In this document: positions 35,269 to 44,321 of the stretch, in pieces
Position numbering within the stretch: position 1 is the stretch's first letter
Layout: every line of letters starts with the position of its first letter
Source of the DNA: Pseudomonas monteilii
GTDB lineage: Bacteria; Pseudomonadota; Gammaproteobacteria; Pseudomonadales; Pseudomonadaceae
Assembly: GCA_001534745.1 (NCBI GenBank)
Contig: CP013997.1
Span: forward strand, 3,906,001 to 3,970,000
Direction of reading: 5' to 3'
Length of the DNA: 64,000 nucleotides
The notes under the pieces: model-generated
Database searches by the model: none
What the model saw: only the letters and a program-made list of their open reading frames with translations
Told to the model about the DNA's origin: nothing
Program-made: the position numbers and the translations under genes

Positions 35269-36171
35269 GTGGATCGAATCGAATGCATGCGTACGTTCAT
35301 CGCTACCGTCGACGCAAGCGGATTTGCTGCGGCGGCCAGGACTCTGCACGTGCCACGCTCGAAAGTGAGCAAGCAGGTCCAAGCGCTGGAGGAGGCGCTT
35401 GGCGTTCAGCTGCTGCACCGTACAACGCGAAGCCTGCACCTTACGGAGGCCGGTTGTGAGTACTACGAAGCGTGCCGAGAAGTCGTGGCGTCGCTTGAAG
35501 AAGCAGAGCAGCGGGCACGCAGTGGCTTGGCTGAAGTTCAGGGCGTACTGCGTGTAAACGCACCCATGTCCTTTGGGCAATGCCGCCTGGGCCCGTTGCT
35601 GCCTCGGTTTCATGCGCTCTATCCCAAGGTGGAGCTGCAGCTTGTCTTGAGCGATCAGCAGGTCGACCCCATCAAGGGAGGATTCGATGTCACGATCCGC
35701 ATTGCGAGTCTTGCCGATTCGTCGCTCGTCGCCCGCCATCTTTCCCCGGCGCCCAGGGTATTGGTCGCGTCACCGGGCTACCTGGCGCAGCACGGGGTAC
35801 CGGAAACGCCCAAGGATCTTGCGTCTCACCACTGTCTGAACTACGGCTACCTCCAGAGCGGGGCCAGCTTGCAATTGAGCAACGGCAAAGACACACAGCG
35901 GGTGCATGTGACGGGGCCTCTGCATGCGAATAACGGCGACCTGCTTGCACAGGCAGCCGAGGCCGACATGGGCATTGCCTTGCTGCCTCTTTTCATCGTC
36001 GAACAGGCCTTGGCTGAGGGACGGTTGATTCAAGTCTTGAACGAATGGGAGGCGCCACCGATCTCGATCAATGCCGTTTATCCGACGGCGCGTCGAGTGC
36101 CCTTGAAGACGCGAGCGTTTCTGGACTTCCTCGCTGCAGAACTGCGGATTTCCGAGACCGCAACCGCTTGA
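35269..36171 (+). CDS. LysR-family regulator, likely controller of the shared motif
   Basis: A 300-residue CrgA-type LysR protein starting at GTG, with AAAGGG eight bases upstream. The winged helix covers about 1-60 (ASGFAAAARTLHVPRSKVSK) and the effector domain about 90-295. A copy of the shared TG(T/A)(C/T)-N11-GACAAT site sits directly at its start, the usual sign of autoregulation. It is therefore the leading candidate to control the esterase, YcaC-type hydrolase and pirin genes that carry the same site. The other LysR (39731-40645) remains an alternative. Confidence 0.88.
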   Translation: MDRIECMRTFIATVDASGFAAAARTLHVPRSKVSKQVQALEEALGVQLLHRTTRSLHLTEAGCEYYEACREVVASLEEAEQRARSGLAEVQGVLRVNAPMSFGQCRLGPLLPRFHALYPKVELQLVLSDQQVDPIKGGFDVTIRIASLADSSLVARHLSPAPRVLVASPGYLAQHGVPETPKDLASHHCLNYGYLQSGASLQLSNGKDTQRVHVTGPLHANNGDLLAQAAEADMGIALLPLFIVEQALAEGRLIQVLNEWEAPPISINAVYPTARRVPLKTRAFLDFLAAELRISETATA

Positions 36172-36310
36172 TGGCAGTCGGATACGGAGGCATTGCCGAG
36201 ATTGCCTGACGGACCACTGAAGACCCTGCCTCGTGGTAGAGATCAAGGGCGAAAACCCTCGATCCAGACAAGGCAGAACCCTCAGCGCTCTGCCACAAGG
36301 TGGCCTCATG

Positions 36311-37330
36311 TCATTGCAGGTTTGCCTTCAGCTCGGCCGCCGCCTGGCGCAGGGCGACCTTGACCGCCGGCACCTGGCTCAGCGGATTGAGCAGGCCGTA
36401 GTCGTGGATCATCCCGTTGTACCGCACCGACGTCACGGTCACGCCAGCCGCGTTCAACTTGCGGGCATACGCCTCACCTTCATCACGCAACACATCGAAC
36501 TCGGCCGTCTGCACCAGCGCCGGCGGCAGCCCCTTGAGCTGTTCGGTGCTGGCCCGCAGCGGCGAGGCGTAGATCTGTTGCCGTGCCATGGCATCGGTGG
36601 TGTAGTTGTCCCAGAACCACTTCATCATGCCGGTGGTGAGGAAGTGCCCCTCGGCGAACTGCGTGTACGAACCGGTCTCGAAGCTGGCATCGGTCACCGG
36701 CCACAACAGCAGCTGGAAGCGCAACGTGGGCGTACCGGCTTCCTTGGCCTTGAGCGCCACCACGGCGGCCATGTTGCCGCCGACGCTGTTGCCGGCTACA
36801 GCCAGGCGCTTGCCGTCGACATCGATCTCGCTGCCGTGCTCGGCGACCCACTGAGTGGCGGCATAGGCCTGGTCGATCGCCGTCGGGTACTGGGCTTCTG
36901 GCGACGGGGTATAGTCGACATAGACAGCCACCGCGCCGGAGCCGACCACCAGATCGCGAATCAGCCGCTGATGGGTCGGGAAGTCGCCGAGTACCCAGCC
37001 GCCGCCGTGGAAGAACATGAACACGGGCAGCTTGCCTTTGACGTTGGCCGGGCGCACCACCTGCAGCTTGATCGACTGGCCGTTGGCCTGGATGGTGCGT
37101 TCCTTGACCTCGATACCGGAAAGGTCGACCTTCACCGAAGCCTGGGCCCCGGTCAACACGGCGCGGGCGTCTTTCGGGCTGAGCTGTTCGAGCGGCTTGC
37201 CACCCCCTTTTTCCAGCGCCTCGAGGAAGGCCTGCGTGTGCTGCTCGACGCCTGGGCTGCCGGCGGCGAAGGCGCTGGACACGGACAGCGCGAGCAGCGA
37301 GGCGGTGAGGGTCTTGTGGACAATGTTCAT
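36311..37330 (-). CDS. Exported alpha/beta hydrolase (HSL-type esterase)
   Basis: A 339-residue esterase with a Sec signal peptide (cleavage near 22-24, SSAFAAG), so it acts in the periplasm or outside the cell. The oxyanion motif HGGG is at 108-111, the nucleophile Ser182 lies in GNSVGG, and Asp279 and His309 complete the triad. This is the hormone-sensitive lipase/acetyl esterase family. A LysR-type site lies 128 bases upstream of its ATG at 37458-37478. The natural ester is unknown. Confidence 0.9.
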   Translation of the reverse strand: MNIVHKTLTASLLALSVSSAFAAGSPGVEQHTQAFLEALEKGGGKPLEQLSPKDARAVLTGAQASVKVDLSGIEVKERTIQANGQSIKLQVVRPANVKGKLPVFMFFHGGGWVLGDFPTHQRLIRDLVVGSGAVAVYVDYTPSPEAQYPTAIDQAYAATQWVAEHGSEIDVDGKRLAVAGNSVGGNMAAVVALKAKEAGTPTLRFQLLLWPVTDASFETGSYTQFAEGHFLTTGMMKWFWDNYTTDAMARQQIYASPLRASTEQLKGLPPALVQTAEFDVLRDEGEAYARKLNAAGVTVTSVRYNGMIHDYGLLNPLSQVPAVKVALRQAAAELKANLQ

Positions 37331-37457
37331 GAGCGAATCCTTTTCCTTGCACGTAAGAGTAGTGGGCGTCTTGCCTGGCCTTCAGGGCCATCGCTGCGAC
37401 TTGTTCGTAGATTAAAGAGATGGGCAGATGGGAAAAAGCCGCCCAACAGGGTTTCAC

Positions 37458-37478
37458 TGTCGCTTCAAAAGGGACAAT
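37458..37478. promoter_or_regulatory. LysR-type site 2, upstream of the esterase
   Basis: TGTC-GCTTCAAAAGG-GACAAT, an exact TGTC-N11-GACA dyad. It lies in the 258-base gap between the esterase start and the end of the DoxX gene. The rest of that gap shows no gene. Confidence 0.6.
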
Positions 37479-37588
37479 TCAACGAGGCCTGGAGTCGTTC
37501 GCTGTCACGATCGAGCTCGCCACCCAGGCGAATGTCGGAGGCAGGAGTGTTCATGGTCCGTTCGAGACATTCGATCCGCCAGCCGCTG

Positions 37589-38062
37589 TCATGGAGCGAG
37601 GTGATGTTTACTGGAAAGGCACCGGTCGAGACGGCGCATTGCAAAGCGCGCAGGCATCCTGATCACCCAGGCGCCGGGGCCGGTAATGGCCAGGCCTGCA
37701 TACAGCACGATGAGCAGCCAAGCGAACTGGGCCTCCTCCAACGTCCATTCCGGATGCACCACCACCAGCGCAACCCCGAGCACGGCGAGCACAGGCAGGC
37801 AGGCCAGTCGTGCGAACACGCCAAAGACCAGCAACAGGGGACAGACCACTTCAGCGAACACCGCCATGGCCAGCGTCAGCGTCGGCCCCAAGCCAAATGG
37901 ATCTTCGATCCGCTGCAGTTCGGTGCTCCAGTTGAGCAGTTTGGGGAGGCCGTGAATCTGGAGCAGCAGCGCCGCGGCAGACACGCGCAAGAACAACAGG
38001 CCGAGTGGGACCGAGCGTTCAGCCAAGGTACTTGGTCTGTGTGGGTTGTCTGAAATGACCAT
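37589..38062 (-). CDS. DoxX-family membrane protein
   Basis: A 157-residue protein with four predicted helices (about 18-36, 58-82, 86-104 and 110-132) and the DoxX hallmark HGLPKLLNW at 37-45. DoxX proteins are linked to thiosulfate or quinone oxidation and to oxidative stress in some bacteria; the role here is unknown. The gene lies between the DedA and esterase genes on the same strand, with 100 bases to the former. Confidence 0.88.
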   Translation of the reverse strand: MVISDNPHRPSTLAERSVPLGLLFLRVSAAALLLQIHGLPKLLNWSTELQRIEDPFGLGPTLTLAMAVFAEVVCPLLLVFGVFARLACLPVLAVLGVALVVVHPEWTLEEAQFAWLLIVLYAGLAITGPGAWVIRMPARFAMRRLDRCLSSKHHLAP

Positions 38063-38162
38063 GTCGCGAATCCTTGTACCTGAAGGTTGAAAGTTCTTGG
38101 ATGCCTCATCGCCCTGCAGCGATGGGCCGCCATGTTCATGTCGAGCGTGAGGCCCTCGACAG

Positions 38163-38786
38163 CTATTTGATGATCGGGCGCCGTATCGCCTGCTTCAGCG
38201 CAGTGCGCGCGACTTTGAATGCCAGCAACCCTAGGGCGCCGACACCGACACTCGCCAATCCGAGCACCAGGTAGTCCTTCATGCTGTCGAAGACATACAC
38301 GATCGGCCCACCGAAGCCGGCACCGAGCGCGAGAGCACTGTTGCACCAGAGCAGTGAACTCAACAGGCTGTAGGCCACAAAATGCGATTTGGGCATGCCC
38401 AGTTGTCCAGCCAGCAGCGTGGAAACCGCGCCTGCGCCAGGGACGAACTTGGCGAAGATCAGCACCATGGGCCCATGGCGCAGGTAGGCCTTGCGTCCTT
38501 GAGCAAAGGCAGCACTCATTTTCGGAAAGCTTCTGCAAATCCTGCGCGTCAGGGCATCGCCAAATCGGGCACCCATGAAGTACCAGATGCAATCAGCAAG
38601 CAGACAAACGACCAAAGCCATCAGAACGACGAGCACGGGATCAGGTGCTCCATGCTGACTGGCAAACGCTCCGGCAAGGACCAGCGAGGGGTAGGACGGA
38701 ATGGGCAAGCCCATCTGATCGCCGAAAACGTTCAGTGCGAGTAGCAGCAACGGGTGATCCACTGCAAAGCTTTCAACTGGACTCAT
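38163..38786 (-). CDS. DedA-family membrane protein
   Basis: A 207-residue protein of the DedA/SNARE-associated family with the conserved FGDQMGLPIPSYPSLVLAGA segment near 20-40 and FAKFVPGAGAVSTLLAGQLG near 110-130. Four to five membrane helices are predicted. DedA proteins act as lipid scramblases or flippases and in drug and membrane-stress tolerance. It may be co-transcribed with DoxX. The 120 bases upstream of it lead to the end of the second YcaC-type gene. Confidence 0.9.
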   Translation of the reverse strand: MSPVESFAVDHPLLLLALNVFGDQMGLPIPSYPSLVLAGAFASQHGAPDPVLVVLMALVVCLLADCIWYFMGARFGDALTRRICRSFPKMSAAFAQGRKAYLRHGPMVLIFAKFVPGAGAVSTLLAGQLGMPKSHFVAYSLLSSLLWCNSALALGAGFGGPIVYVFDSMKDYLVLGLASVGVGALGLLAFKVARTALKQAIRRPIIK

Positions 38787-38906
38787 GGCGGCACCTCTTC
38801 TGGGCTCGGCTGTCGTCGGATCGCTGAAGGCAGGGTGCGGCGAGTCAGCGCGAAGCCGTCAACCTGAGCCGCGATCGCACTCAGGCCGACGGTTCACGCC
38901 TGGCAG

Positions 38907-39551
38907 TCAGGACACCTGACGTGGAGGGGCCTTGTGCACCATGGTGTAGGCGTAATCGACCCCCATGCCATAGGCACCACTGTGCTCCCGGACCAGGTCC
39001 ATGACCGGTTGGTAGGTGTCCTTGTGCGCCCAGTCACGCTGGTATTCGAGCAGCACTTGCTGCCAGGTCACCGGAATGGCGCCGGCCTGAATCATGCGCT
39101 GCACCGACATGTCATGGGCTTCCTGGGTGGTACCGCCCGAGGCATCGGTGACGATGTACACCTCGTAACCGGCTTCCATGGCTTGCAGCGCCGGGAAGGT
39201 CAGACAGACTTCGGTCCACAGTGCCGCCATGATCAGTTTCTTGCGGCCAGTGGCGTTCACCGCCTCGACCAGCTTGGCGTCTTCCCAGCTGTTCATGGAG
39301 GTGCGCTCGATGGGCTGCGCACCTGGGTTCACCGCCAACAGTTCTGGCCAAATATAACCGCTGAAACTTTCGGTTTCGACCGAGGTGTAAAGGGTCGGAA
39401 CGTTGAAGATCTTGGCGGCCTTGGCCAGGCCGACCGTATTGTTTTTCAATGTCTGACGGTCGATGGACTGAACACCAAACGCCATTTGGGGTTGATGATC
39501 GATCAAAATCAGCGCGGAGTTGGTCGGGTTCAGCAGTTCGTATTTGGACAT
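38907..39551 (-). CDS. YcaC-type isochorismatase-family hydrolase (second)
   Basis: A 214-residue hydrolase read from MSKYELLNPTNSALILIDHQ, with GAAGAGA upstream. Catalytic Asp18 (LIDHQPQ) and Cys116 (LWTEVCLTFP) are present. It is clearly paralogous in family to the protein at 27518 but far diverged, so this is not a recent duplication. A LysR-type site lies about 140 bases upstream (39690-39710). Substrate unknown. Confidence 0.9.
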   Translation of the reverse strand: MSKYELLNPTNSALILIDHQPQMAFGVQSIDRQTLKNNTVGLAKAAKIFNVPTLYTSVETESFSGYIWPELLAVNPGAQPIERTSMNSWEDAKLVEAVNATGRKKLIMAALWTEVCLTFPALQAMEAGYEVYIVTDASGGTTQEAHDMSVQRMIQAGAIPVTWQQVLLEYQRDWAHKDTYQPVMDLVREHSGAYGMGVDYAYTMVHKAPPRQVS

Positions 39552-39689
39552 GGTTGCAGTCTCTTCAGAATGATTGAAAACATGACGTATCAAACAGACT
39601 CCGCACGGTGCGAATGGCGTTGTCTGCGGCATGGGGATCATTCTGATTGGTACAACTTGACCGCACAATTACCCTAAGTTTGACTTGTC

Positions 39690-39710
39690 TGTTTCAATAA
39701 AAGAGACAAT
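39690..39710. promoter_or_regulatory. LysR-type site 3, upstream of the second YcaC-type gene
   Basis: TGTT-TCAATAAAAGA-GACAAT fits the shared pattern. It sits inside a longer inverted repeat (TTGTCTGTT / AAGAGACAA, seven bases between, one mismatch, 39685-39709). It lies in the gap between the LysR gene's stop and the hydrolase start. Confidence 0.6.
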
Positions 39711-39730
39711 CGCTCATCCCTCCCGAAGTG

Positions 39731-40645
39731 TTACGCATGACGCTCTACAACTTCCAGCAACGCTTTCATGAATGTCGTAAAGGCCTTGCGCCGTGTGGAC
39801 TCACGGTTGATGGGCAAATAGATGATATTGATCGACGTGTTCACCGACCCCGGATTCACCTCATGGTCGGGTAGCACACGGGTGAGTCGTCCCTGTTGAA
39901 CATCCTCCGCCACCAGCCAGTCCGCCAGCAGCGCTATGCCCTGCCCTGCGACTGCCGCTTGCCTGAGAACGTCTGCGTTGTTGCTCTGCACACGCCCCTG
40001 GACCGAAACCGATACGGTCTGGCCATCGACGTCGAAGTGCCAGTCCGACCGTGATTCCCCGTAGTCGAAACGCATGCACGCATGGTCTGCGAGCTCGCCT
40101 GGCCGTGTCGGGGTTCCACACTGCTTCAGGTAGGCCGGGCTGGCCACCAGCCAGCGTTGGAAATGGCCGATGGTGTTGCAGATGACTTCTTCGCTGGAGA
40201 CCGTCGACCCCAGGCGTACGCTCAGGTCGATCCGGTCTTTGTACAGGTCGACTCTCTCATCACTGAGACTCAGGCTCACCTCCAGCGCCGGATGGGCTGC
40301 AAGCAATCGCCCAAGGTGGGGCGCGATCAAGCGCCGTCCGAACTCCACCGGGACGCTGACGCGGAGCTTGCCTTTCGCTTCACTTCCCCTATCGGACACC
40401 ATGCTGTCAGCCGCGGCCAGGGCATCCAGCAGGGCCACGGCCTTATCGAAATAGGCTTGGCCCAGGTCGGTGGGGCTGTTTCGCCGTGTGCTGCGAGTGA
40501 TCAGCGTTGTGCCTAGCTCCGACTCCAAAGCTGCCACCTGGCGCGCCACGGACGAGGTCGCCACGCCGAGCTTTCGTGCCGCGGCGGAGTAGCCGCCGCA
40601 ACGCACGGTCTCCACGAACATGTTCAGGGCAAGCAATTTATCCAT
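39731..40645 (-). CDS. LysR-family transcriptional regulator
   Basis: A 304-residue CrgA-type LysR protein starting MDKLLALNMFVETVRCGGYS. The winged helix is at about 1-60 (AARKLGVATSSVARQVAALE) and the effector domain at about 90-295. It lies upstream of the YcaC-type gene on the same strand and downstream of the MFS gene on the same strand. It could control either, and it is the second candidate for binding the shared motif. No copy of that motif lies before its own start. Confidence 0.9.
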   Translation of the reverse strand: MDKLLALNMFVETVRCGGYSAAARKLGVATSSVARQVAALESELGTTLITRSTRRNSPTDLGQAYFDKAVALLDALAAADSMVSDRGSEAKGKLRVSVPVEFGRRLIAPHLGRLLAAHPALEVSLSLSDERVDLYKDRIDLSVRLGSTVSSEEVICNTIGHFQRWLVASPAYLKQCGTPTRPGELADHACMRFDYGESRSDWHFDVDGQTVSVSVQGRVQSNNADVLRQAAVAGQGIALLADWLVAEDVQQGRLTRVLPDHEVNPGSVNTSINIIYLPINRESTRRKAFTTFMKALLEVVERHA

Positions 40646-40760
40646 AGGTCCGACTCTGTTGAAGGTCCATGAGGCGAGCGGATGTGTTCACCACTCGGGG
40701 TTTCAGACAGTGTGGATCATAGCCAGGTGGACTGGCCTTGAGCATGGACGGGTGTGTGGT

Positions 40761-41975
40761 TCAGCGCTTGCCCATGTGCTTTGCCAGATACACCATAAGT
40801 GCCAAGGCAGGGATCACTGCAGCCGAGCACAGGGTCGTGGTCCAGCCCAGTCGCTCGTAGAGCGGACTGGCGACCATAGAACCCACTGCTCCACCGACGA
40901 AGATACTGGTCATGAACACTGCGTTCAGGCGTGCCCGACTGTTGGGGTCCAGGGCATAGACCTCGCGCTGGCCGAGGACCATGTTCAGTTGCACGGCGAA
41001 GTCCAGGGCTATCGCAGCTGCAACCAGTCCCAGGTAACCCAGGCCGGGCACTGCGCCGACCAGCATGGCTGCCGGTGCCAATGCCAAGGCGACCAGCGTG
41101 CTCACGTTGCCATGACCGGCATCGGCCAGGCGGCCAGCGATCGGCGCCGCAATGGCACCCACGGCACCGACCAGGGCGAACAGCGCCACCCCGTTCTGAC
41201 TGAAACCATGATGACGAATCAACTCGATCGGAACGACAGTCCAGAAGAAACTGAAGCTTGCGAACAGCAACCCCTGGTACAACGAGCGCTCCCGCAGAAC
41301 GGCATACTGCCTGGCCAGTCCGAAGACAGAGCCAATCAGGCGACCATAGGTGGTGTGATGGTTCGGCATGCGCGCAGGCAGCAGTACCGTCACCAGCGCA
41401 GCAATCACGACCATCAACACGGCGGCACTAAAGAACACCCCTCTCCAGCCCATGTACGCCGACATCAGGCTGGACACGGGGCGAGCCAGCAGGATTCCGA
41501 TCAGCAAGCCACTCATGATGTTGCCCACCACCCGGCCACGGCTGTTTTCAGGCGCCATGTGCGCGGCCAGTGGCACCAGGATCTGCACGGCGACGGAGGT
41601 CAGCCCTATCATCAGCGACGCGATCAAAAATAGCGAAGGCGACTCGGCCAGGCCTGCTGCTGTCAGAAACACAGCGACGACCAAGGTGAAGCCGATCACC
41701 AGGCGTTTGTTTTCCATCAGATCGGCCAAAGGCACCAGGAACAGCAGGCCGGCGGCATACCCGAACTGGGTCAACGCAACGACCAGGCTGGCGTGTTCAG
41801 GAGACAGGCCAATGCGTGGGGCGATGAGTTCGACGATTGGCTGCGCATAGTAGAGGTTGGCGACTATGGCCCCACAACAAAAGGCAAGAAAGGTCACCAA
41901 GGCCTTGGATAGCGTTGGTGTTGCGTCGGCATGCGCCGACGTTGAAGTCACTGCTTCTGGACTGCTCGCTGACAT
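40761..41975 (-). CDS. MFS transporter (DHA1-type)
   Basis: About 404 residues from MSASSPEAV, preceded by GGAG eight bases upstream; an ATG at 42014 would add 13 residues. Twelve helices are predicted. The loop LVPLADLMENKRLVIGF after the second helix is the typical MFS G-x(3)-D-R-like motif in variant form. Such YjiJ/Ynfm-like transporters export small molecules. It lies 115 bases upstream of the LysR gene on the same strand and divergent from the amidohydrolase gene. Confidence 0.88.
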   Translation of the reverse strand: MSASSPEAVTSTSAHADATPTLSKALVTFLAFCCGAIVANLYYAQPIVELIAPRIGLSPEHASLVVALTQFGYAAGLLFLVPLADLMENKRLVIGFTLVVAVFLTAAGLAESPSLFLIASLMIGLTSVAVQILVPLAAHMAPENSRGRVVGNIMSGLLIGILLARPVSSLMSAYMGWRGVFFSAAVLMVVIAALVTVLLPARMPNHHTTYGRLIGSVFGLARQYAVLRERSLYQGLLFASFSFFWTVVPIELIRHHGFSQNGVALFALVGAVGAIAAPIAGRLADAGHGNVSTLVALALAPAAMLVGAVPGLGYLGLVAAAIALDFAVQLNMVLGQREVYALDPNSRARLNAVFMTSIFVGGAVGSMVASPLYERLGWTTTLCSAAVIPALALMVYLAKHMGKR

Positions 41976-42242
41976 GGGGACATCTCCGCACAGGATGAGA
42001 ACGCTCAGGAGCAAGCCTAGGTAGGACGTGGCGTTATCGGAATACGTGTGTCACGCAATGGACTTGTGCAGATGACGCAAGACTGCCAGCCCGCGCACCG
42101 CGACCGGTCCCGTTCTTCACACGCGTCCCGCAGCCACGCGGCGGAGCAACAGCCCACCGCACATCCGTCCAATCCTCGGCCTGTTTCAGCTGGCATGCTC
42201 TGCAGTGACACCTGTCGCCGCCGCCCTCACACGGAATTGAAC

Positions 42243-44225
42243 ATGCCTCAGGATCACAACGACAAGACCCGTCGCCAGTTCCTCGCCGCCAGCACTGTGC
42301 TGGGTGCCGCTGGCGCGCTTTGGTCTGCATTGCCTTTCACCGGCCAGGCCGGTTCCGCTCACGCATCCATCCAAGGAGGTTACATGACCGCCGACCTGAT
42401 TCTGTTCAACGGCAAACTGCACACCGTTGACCGCGAAAAGCCCACCGCCACCGCCGTCGCCATCAAGGACGGCCGCTTCGTGGCCGTGGGCAGCGACGCC
42501 GAGGCCATGGCCCACAAGGGCAGCGCCACGCAGATCATCGACCTCAAGCAGCGCACGGTGATCCCGGGCCTGAACGACTCGCACCTGCACCTGATCCGCG
42601 GCGGCCTGAACTACAACCTTGAACTGCGTTGGGAAGGCGTACCGTCGGTGGCCGATGCCCTGCGCATGCTCAAGGACCAGGCCGCCCGCACCCCGACCCC
42701 GCAGTGGGTACGCGTGGTCGGTGGCTGGAATGAATTCCAGTTCGCCGAAAAACGCATGCCGACCCTGGAAGAAATCAACCAGGCCGCCCCTGATACCCCG
42801 GTGTTCCTGCTGCACCTGTACGACCGCGCGCTGCTCAACCGCGCTGCGCTCAAGGCCGTCGGCTACGACAAGACCACACCGAACCCGCCCGGTGGAGAGA
42901 TCCAGCGTGACAAGTTCGGCAACCCGACCGGCATGCTGATCGCTCGCCCGAACGCGATGATTCTCTACGCTACCCTGGCCAAGGGGCCGAAGCTGCCGCT
43001 GGAATACCAGGTCAACTCCACCCGCCAGTTCATGCGCGAGCTGAACCGCCTGGGCCTGACCAGTGCCATCGACGCCGGCGGCGGTTACCAGAACTTCCCC
43101 GATGACTACTCGGTGATCCAGGAGCTGGCCGACAACGATCAACTGACCGTCCGCATCGCTTACAACCTGTTCACCCAGAAGCCCAAGGAAGAACTGGACG
43201 ACTTCCGCACGTGGACCTCCAGCGTCAAGCTGCACAGCGGCACCGACTTCCTGCGCCATAACGGCGCTGGCGAGATGCTGGTGTTCTCGGCCGCCGACTT
43301 CGAGGACTTCCTCGAGCCGCGCCCGGACCTGCCGCAGACCATGGAAGAAGAGCTGGAACCCGTAGTGCGCCACCTGGTGGAGCAGCGCTGGCCGTTCCGC
43401 CTGCACGCCACCTACAACGAATCGATCACGCGCATGCTCGACGTGTTCGAGAAGGTCAACCGCGACATCCCGTTCAACGGCCTGCCGTGGTTCTTCGACC
43501 ATGCCGAAACCATCACCCCGCAGAACATCGAGCGTGTCCGTGCGCTGGGCGGCGGTATCGCCATCCAGGACCGCATGGCCTTCCAGGGTGAGTACTTCGT
43601 CGACCGCTACGGCGCCAAGGCCGCCGAACAGACGCCGCCGATCAAGCGCATGCTCGACATGGGCGTGCCGGTAGGTGCGGGCACCGATGCCACCCGCGTC
43701 TCCAGCTACAACCCGTGGACTTCGCTGTACTGGCTGGTCAGCGGCAGGACCGTGGGGGGCATGGCGCTGTATCCGGAAGGCCTGGACCGCGATACCGCAC
43801 TGCAGCTGTTCACCCAGGGCAGCGCCTGGTTCTCCAGCGAGCAAGGCAAGAAAGGCCAGATCAAGGTGGGCCAACTGGCCGATCTGGCAGCGTTGTCGCT
43901 GGACTTCTTCAGTGTCGAAGAAGAAGCGATCAAGGGCATCGAATCCGTGCTGACCGTCGTCGACGGCAAGGTGGTGTATGCGGCGGGCGAATTCGATCGC
44001 CTCGGCCCACCCCAGGTGCCTGTACTGCCGGAGTGGTCCCCGGTGGCCAAGGTGCCGGGGCACTGGCGCGTGGGCACGCCGTCGCTGGCAGCCACCGTGC
44101 ACCAGTGTTCGGGACCGTGCGGCGTGCATGCGCATAGCCATGACAAGGCGCGCAAGTCGAGTGTGCCGGTGAATGACTACCAAGGATTCTGGGGAGCGCT
44201 GGGCTGTTCGTGCTTTGCTTTCTAA
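42243..44225 (+). CDS. Tat-signal YtcJ-like metal-dependent amidohydrolase
   Basis: A 660-residue amidohydrolase with TIM-barrel motifs: the HxH metal site in NDSHLHLIRGGL, later histidines in LHATYNES and FDHAET, and the late Asp in GTDATRVSSYNPW. Residues 1-43 form a twin-arginine signal (TRRQFLAAS, then a hydrophobic stretch ending in SAHAS), predicting export of the folded enzyme. Most relatives instead start like MTADLILFNGKLHTVDRE, which is Met48 here, and AAGGAGG lies directly before that codon. Both forms may be made. The substrate is unknown. A terminator follows. Confidence 0.88.
   Translation: MPQDHNDKTRRQFLAASTVLGAAGALWSALPFTGQAGSAHASIQGGYMTADLILFNGKLHTVDREKPTATAVAIKDGRFVAVGSDAEAMAHKGSATQIIDLKQRTVIPGLNDSHLHLIRGGLNYNLELRWEGVPSVADALRMLKDQAARTPTPQWVRVVGGWNEFQFAEKRMPTLEEINQAAPDTPVFLLHLYDRALLNRAALKAVGYDKTTPNPPGGEIQRDKFGNPTGMLIARPNAMILYATLAKGPKLPLEYQVNSTRQFMRELNRLGLTSAIDAGGGYQNFPDDYSVIQELADNDQLTVRIAYNLFTQKPKEELDDFRTWTSSVKLHSGTDFLRHNGAGEMLVFSAADFEDFLEPRPDLPQTMEEELEPVVRHLVEQRWPFRLHATYNESITRMLDVFEKVNRDIPFNGLPWFFDHAETITPQNIERVRALGGGIAIQDRMAFQGEYFVDRYGAKAAEQTPPIKRMLDMGVPVGAGTDATRVSSYNPWTSLYWLVSGRTVGGMALYPEGLDRDTALQLFTQGSAWFSSEQGKKGQIKVGQLADLAALSLDFFSVEEEAIKGIESVLTVVDGKVVYAAGEFDRLGPPQVPVLPEWSPVAKVPGHWRVGTPSLAATVHQCSGPCGVHAHSHDKARKSSVPVNDYQGFWGALGCSCFAF
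42373..42386 (+). promoter_or_regulatory. Internal ribosome binding site and alternative start
   Basis: AAGGAGG at 42373-42379 lies four bases before an in-frame ATG (42384) inside the amidohydrolase gene, just after the Tat signal region. It is a full Shine-Dalgarno match, stronger than anything before the upstream ATG at 42243. Confidence 0.55.
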
Positions 44226-44245
44226 GCTGATGTGACGGTCGAAAG

Positions 44246-44270
44246 AAAGGGGCCGCGATGGCCCCTTTTC
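44246..44270 (+). terminator. Intrinsic terminator after amidohydrolase
   Basis: Stem AAAGGGGCC / GGCCCCTTT with a GCGAT loop and a short T-run, 20 bases after the stop codon. It lies between the convergent amidohydrolase and porin genes and could serve both. Confidence 0.85.
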
Positions 44271-44321
44271 TTGGTTCTGCCTCGACTGCAGCACGCAGGA
44301 CCGTACGCCGAGACCATGACG

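Noticed and set aside
36233..38053. A 606-residue plus-strand frame
   Set aside because: Antisense to the esterase and DoxX genes; no recognisable domain.
42186..44294. A 702-residue minus-strand frame
   Set aside because: Antisense to the amidohydrolase gene, whose sequence motifs and Tat signal are unmistakable.
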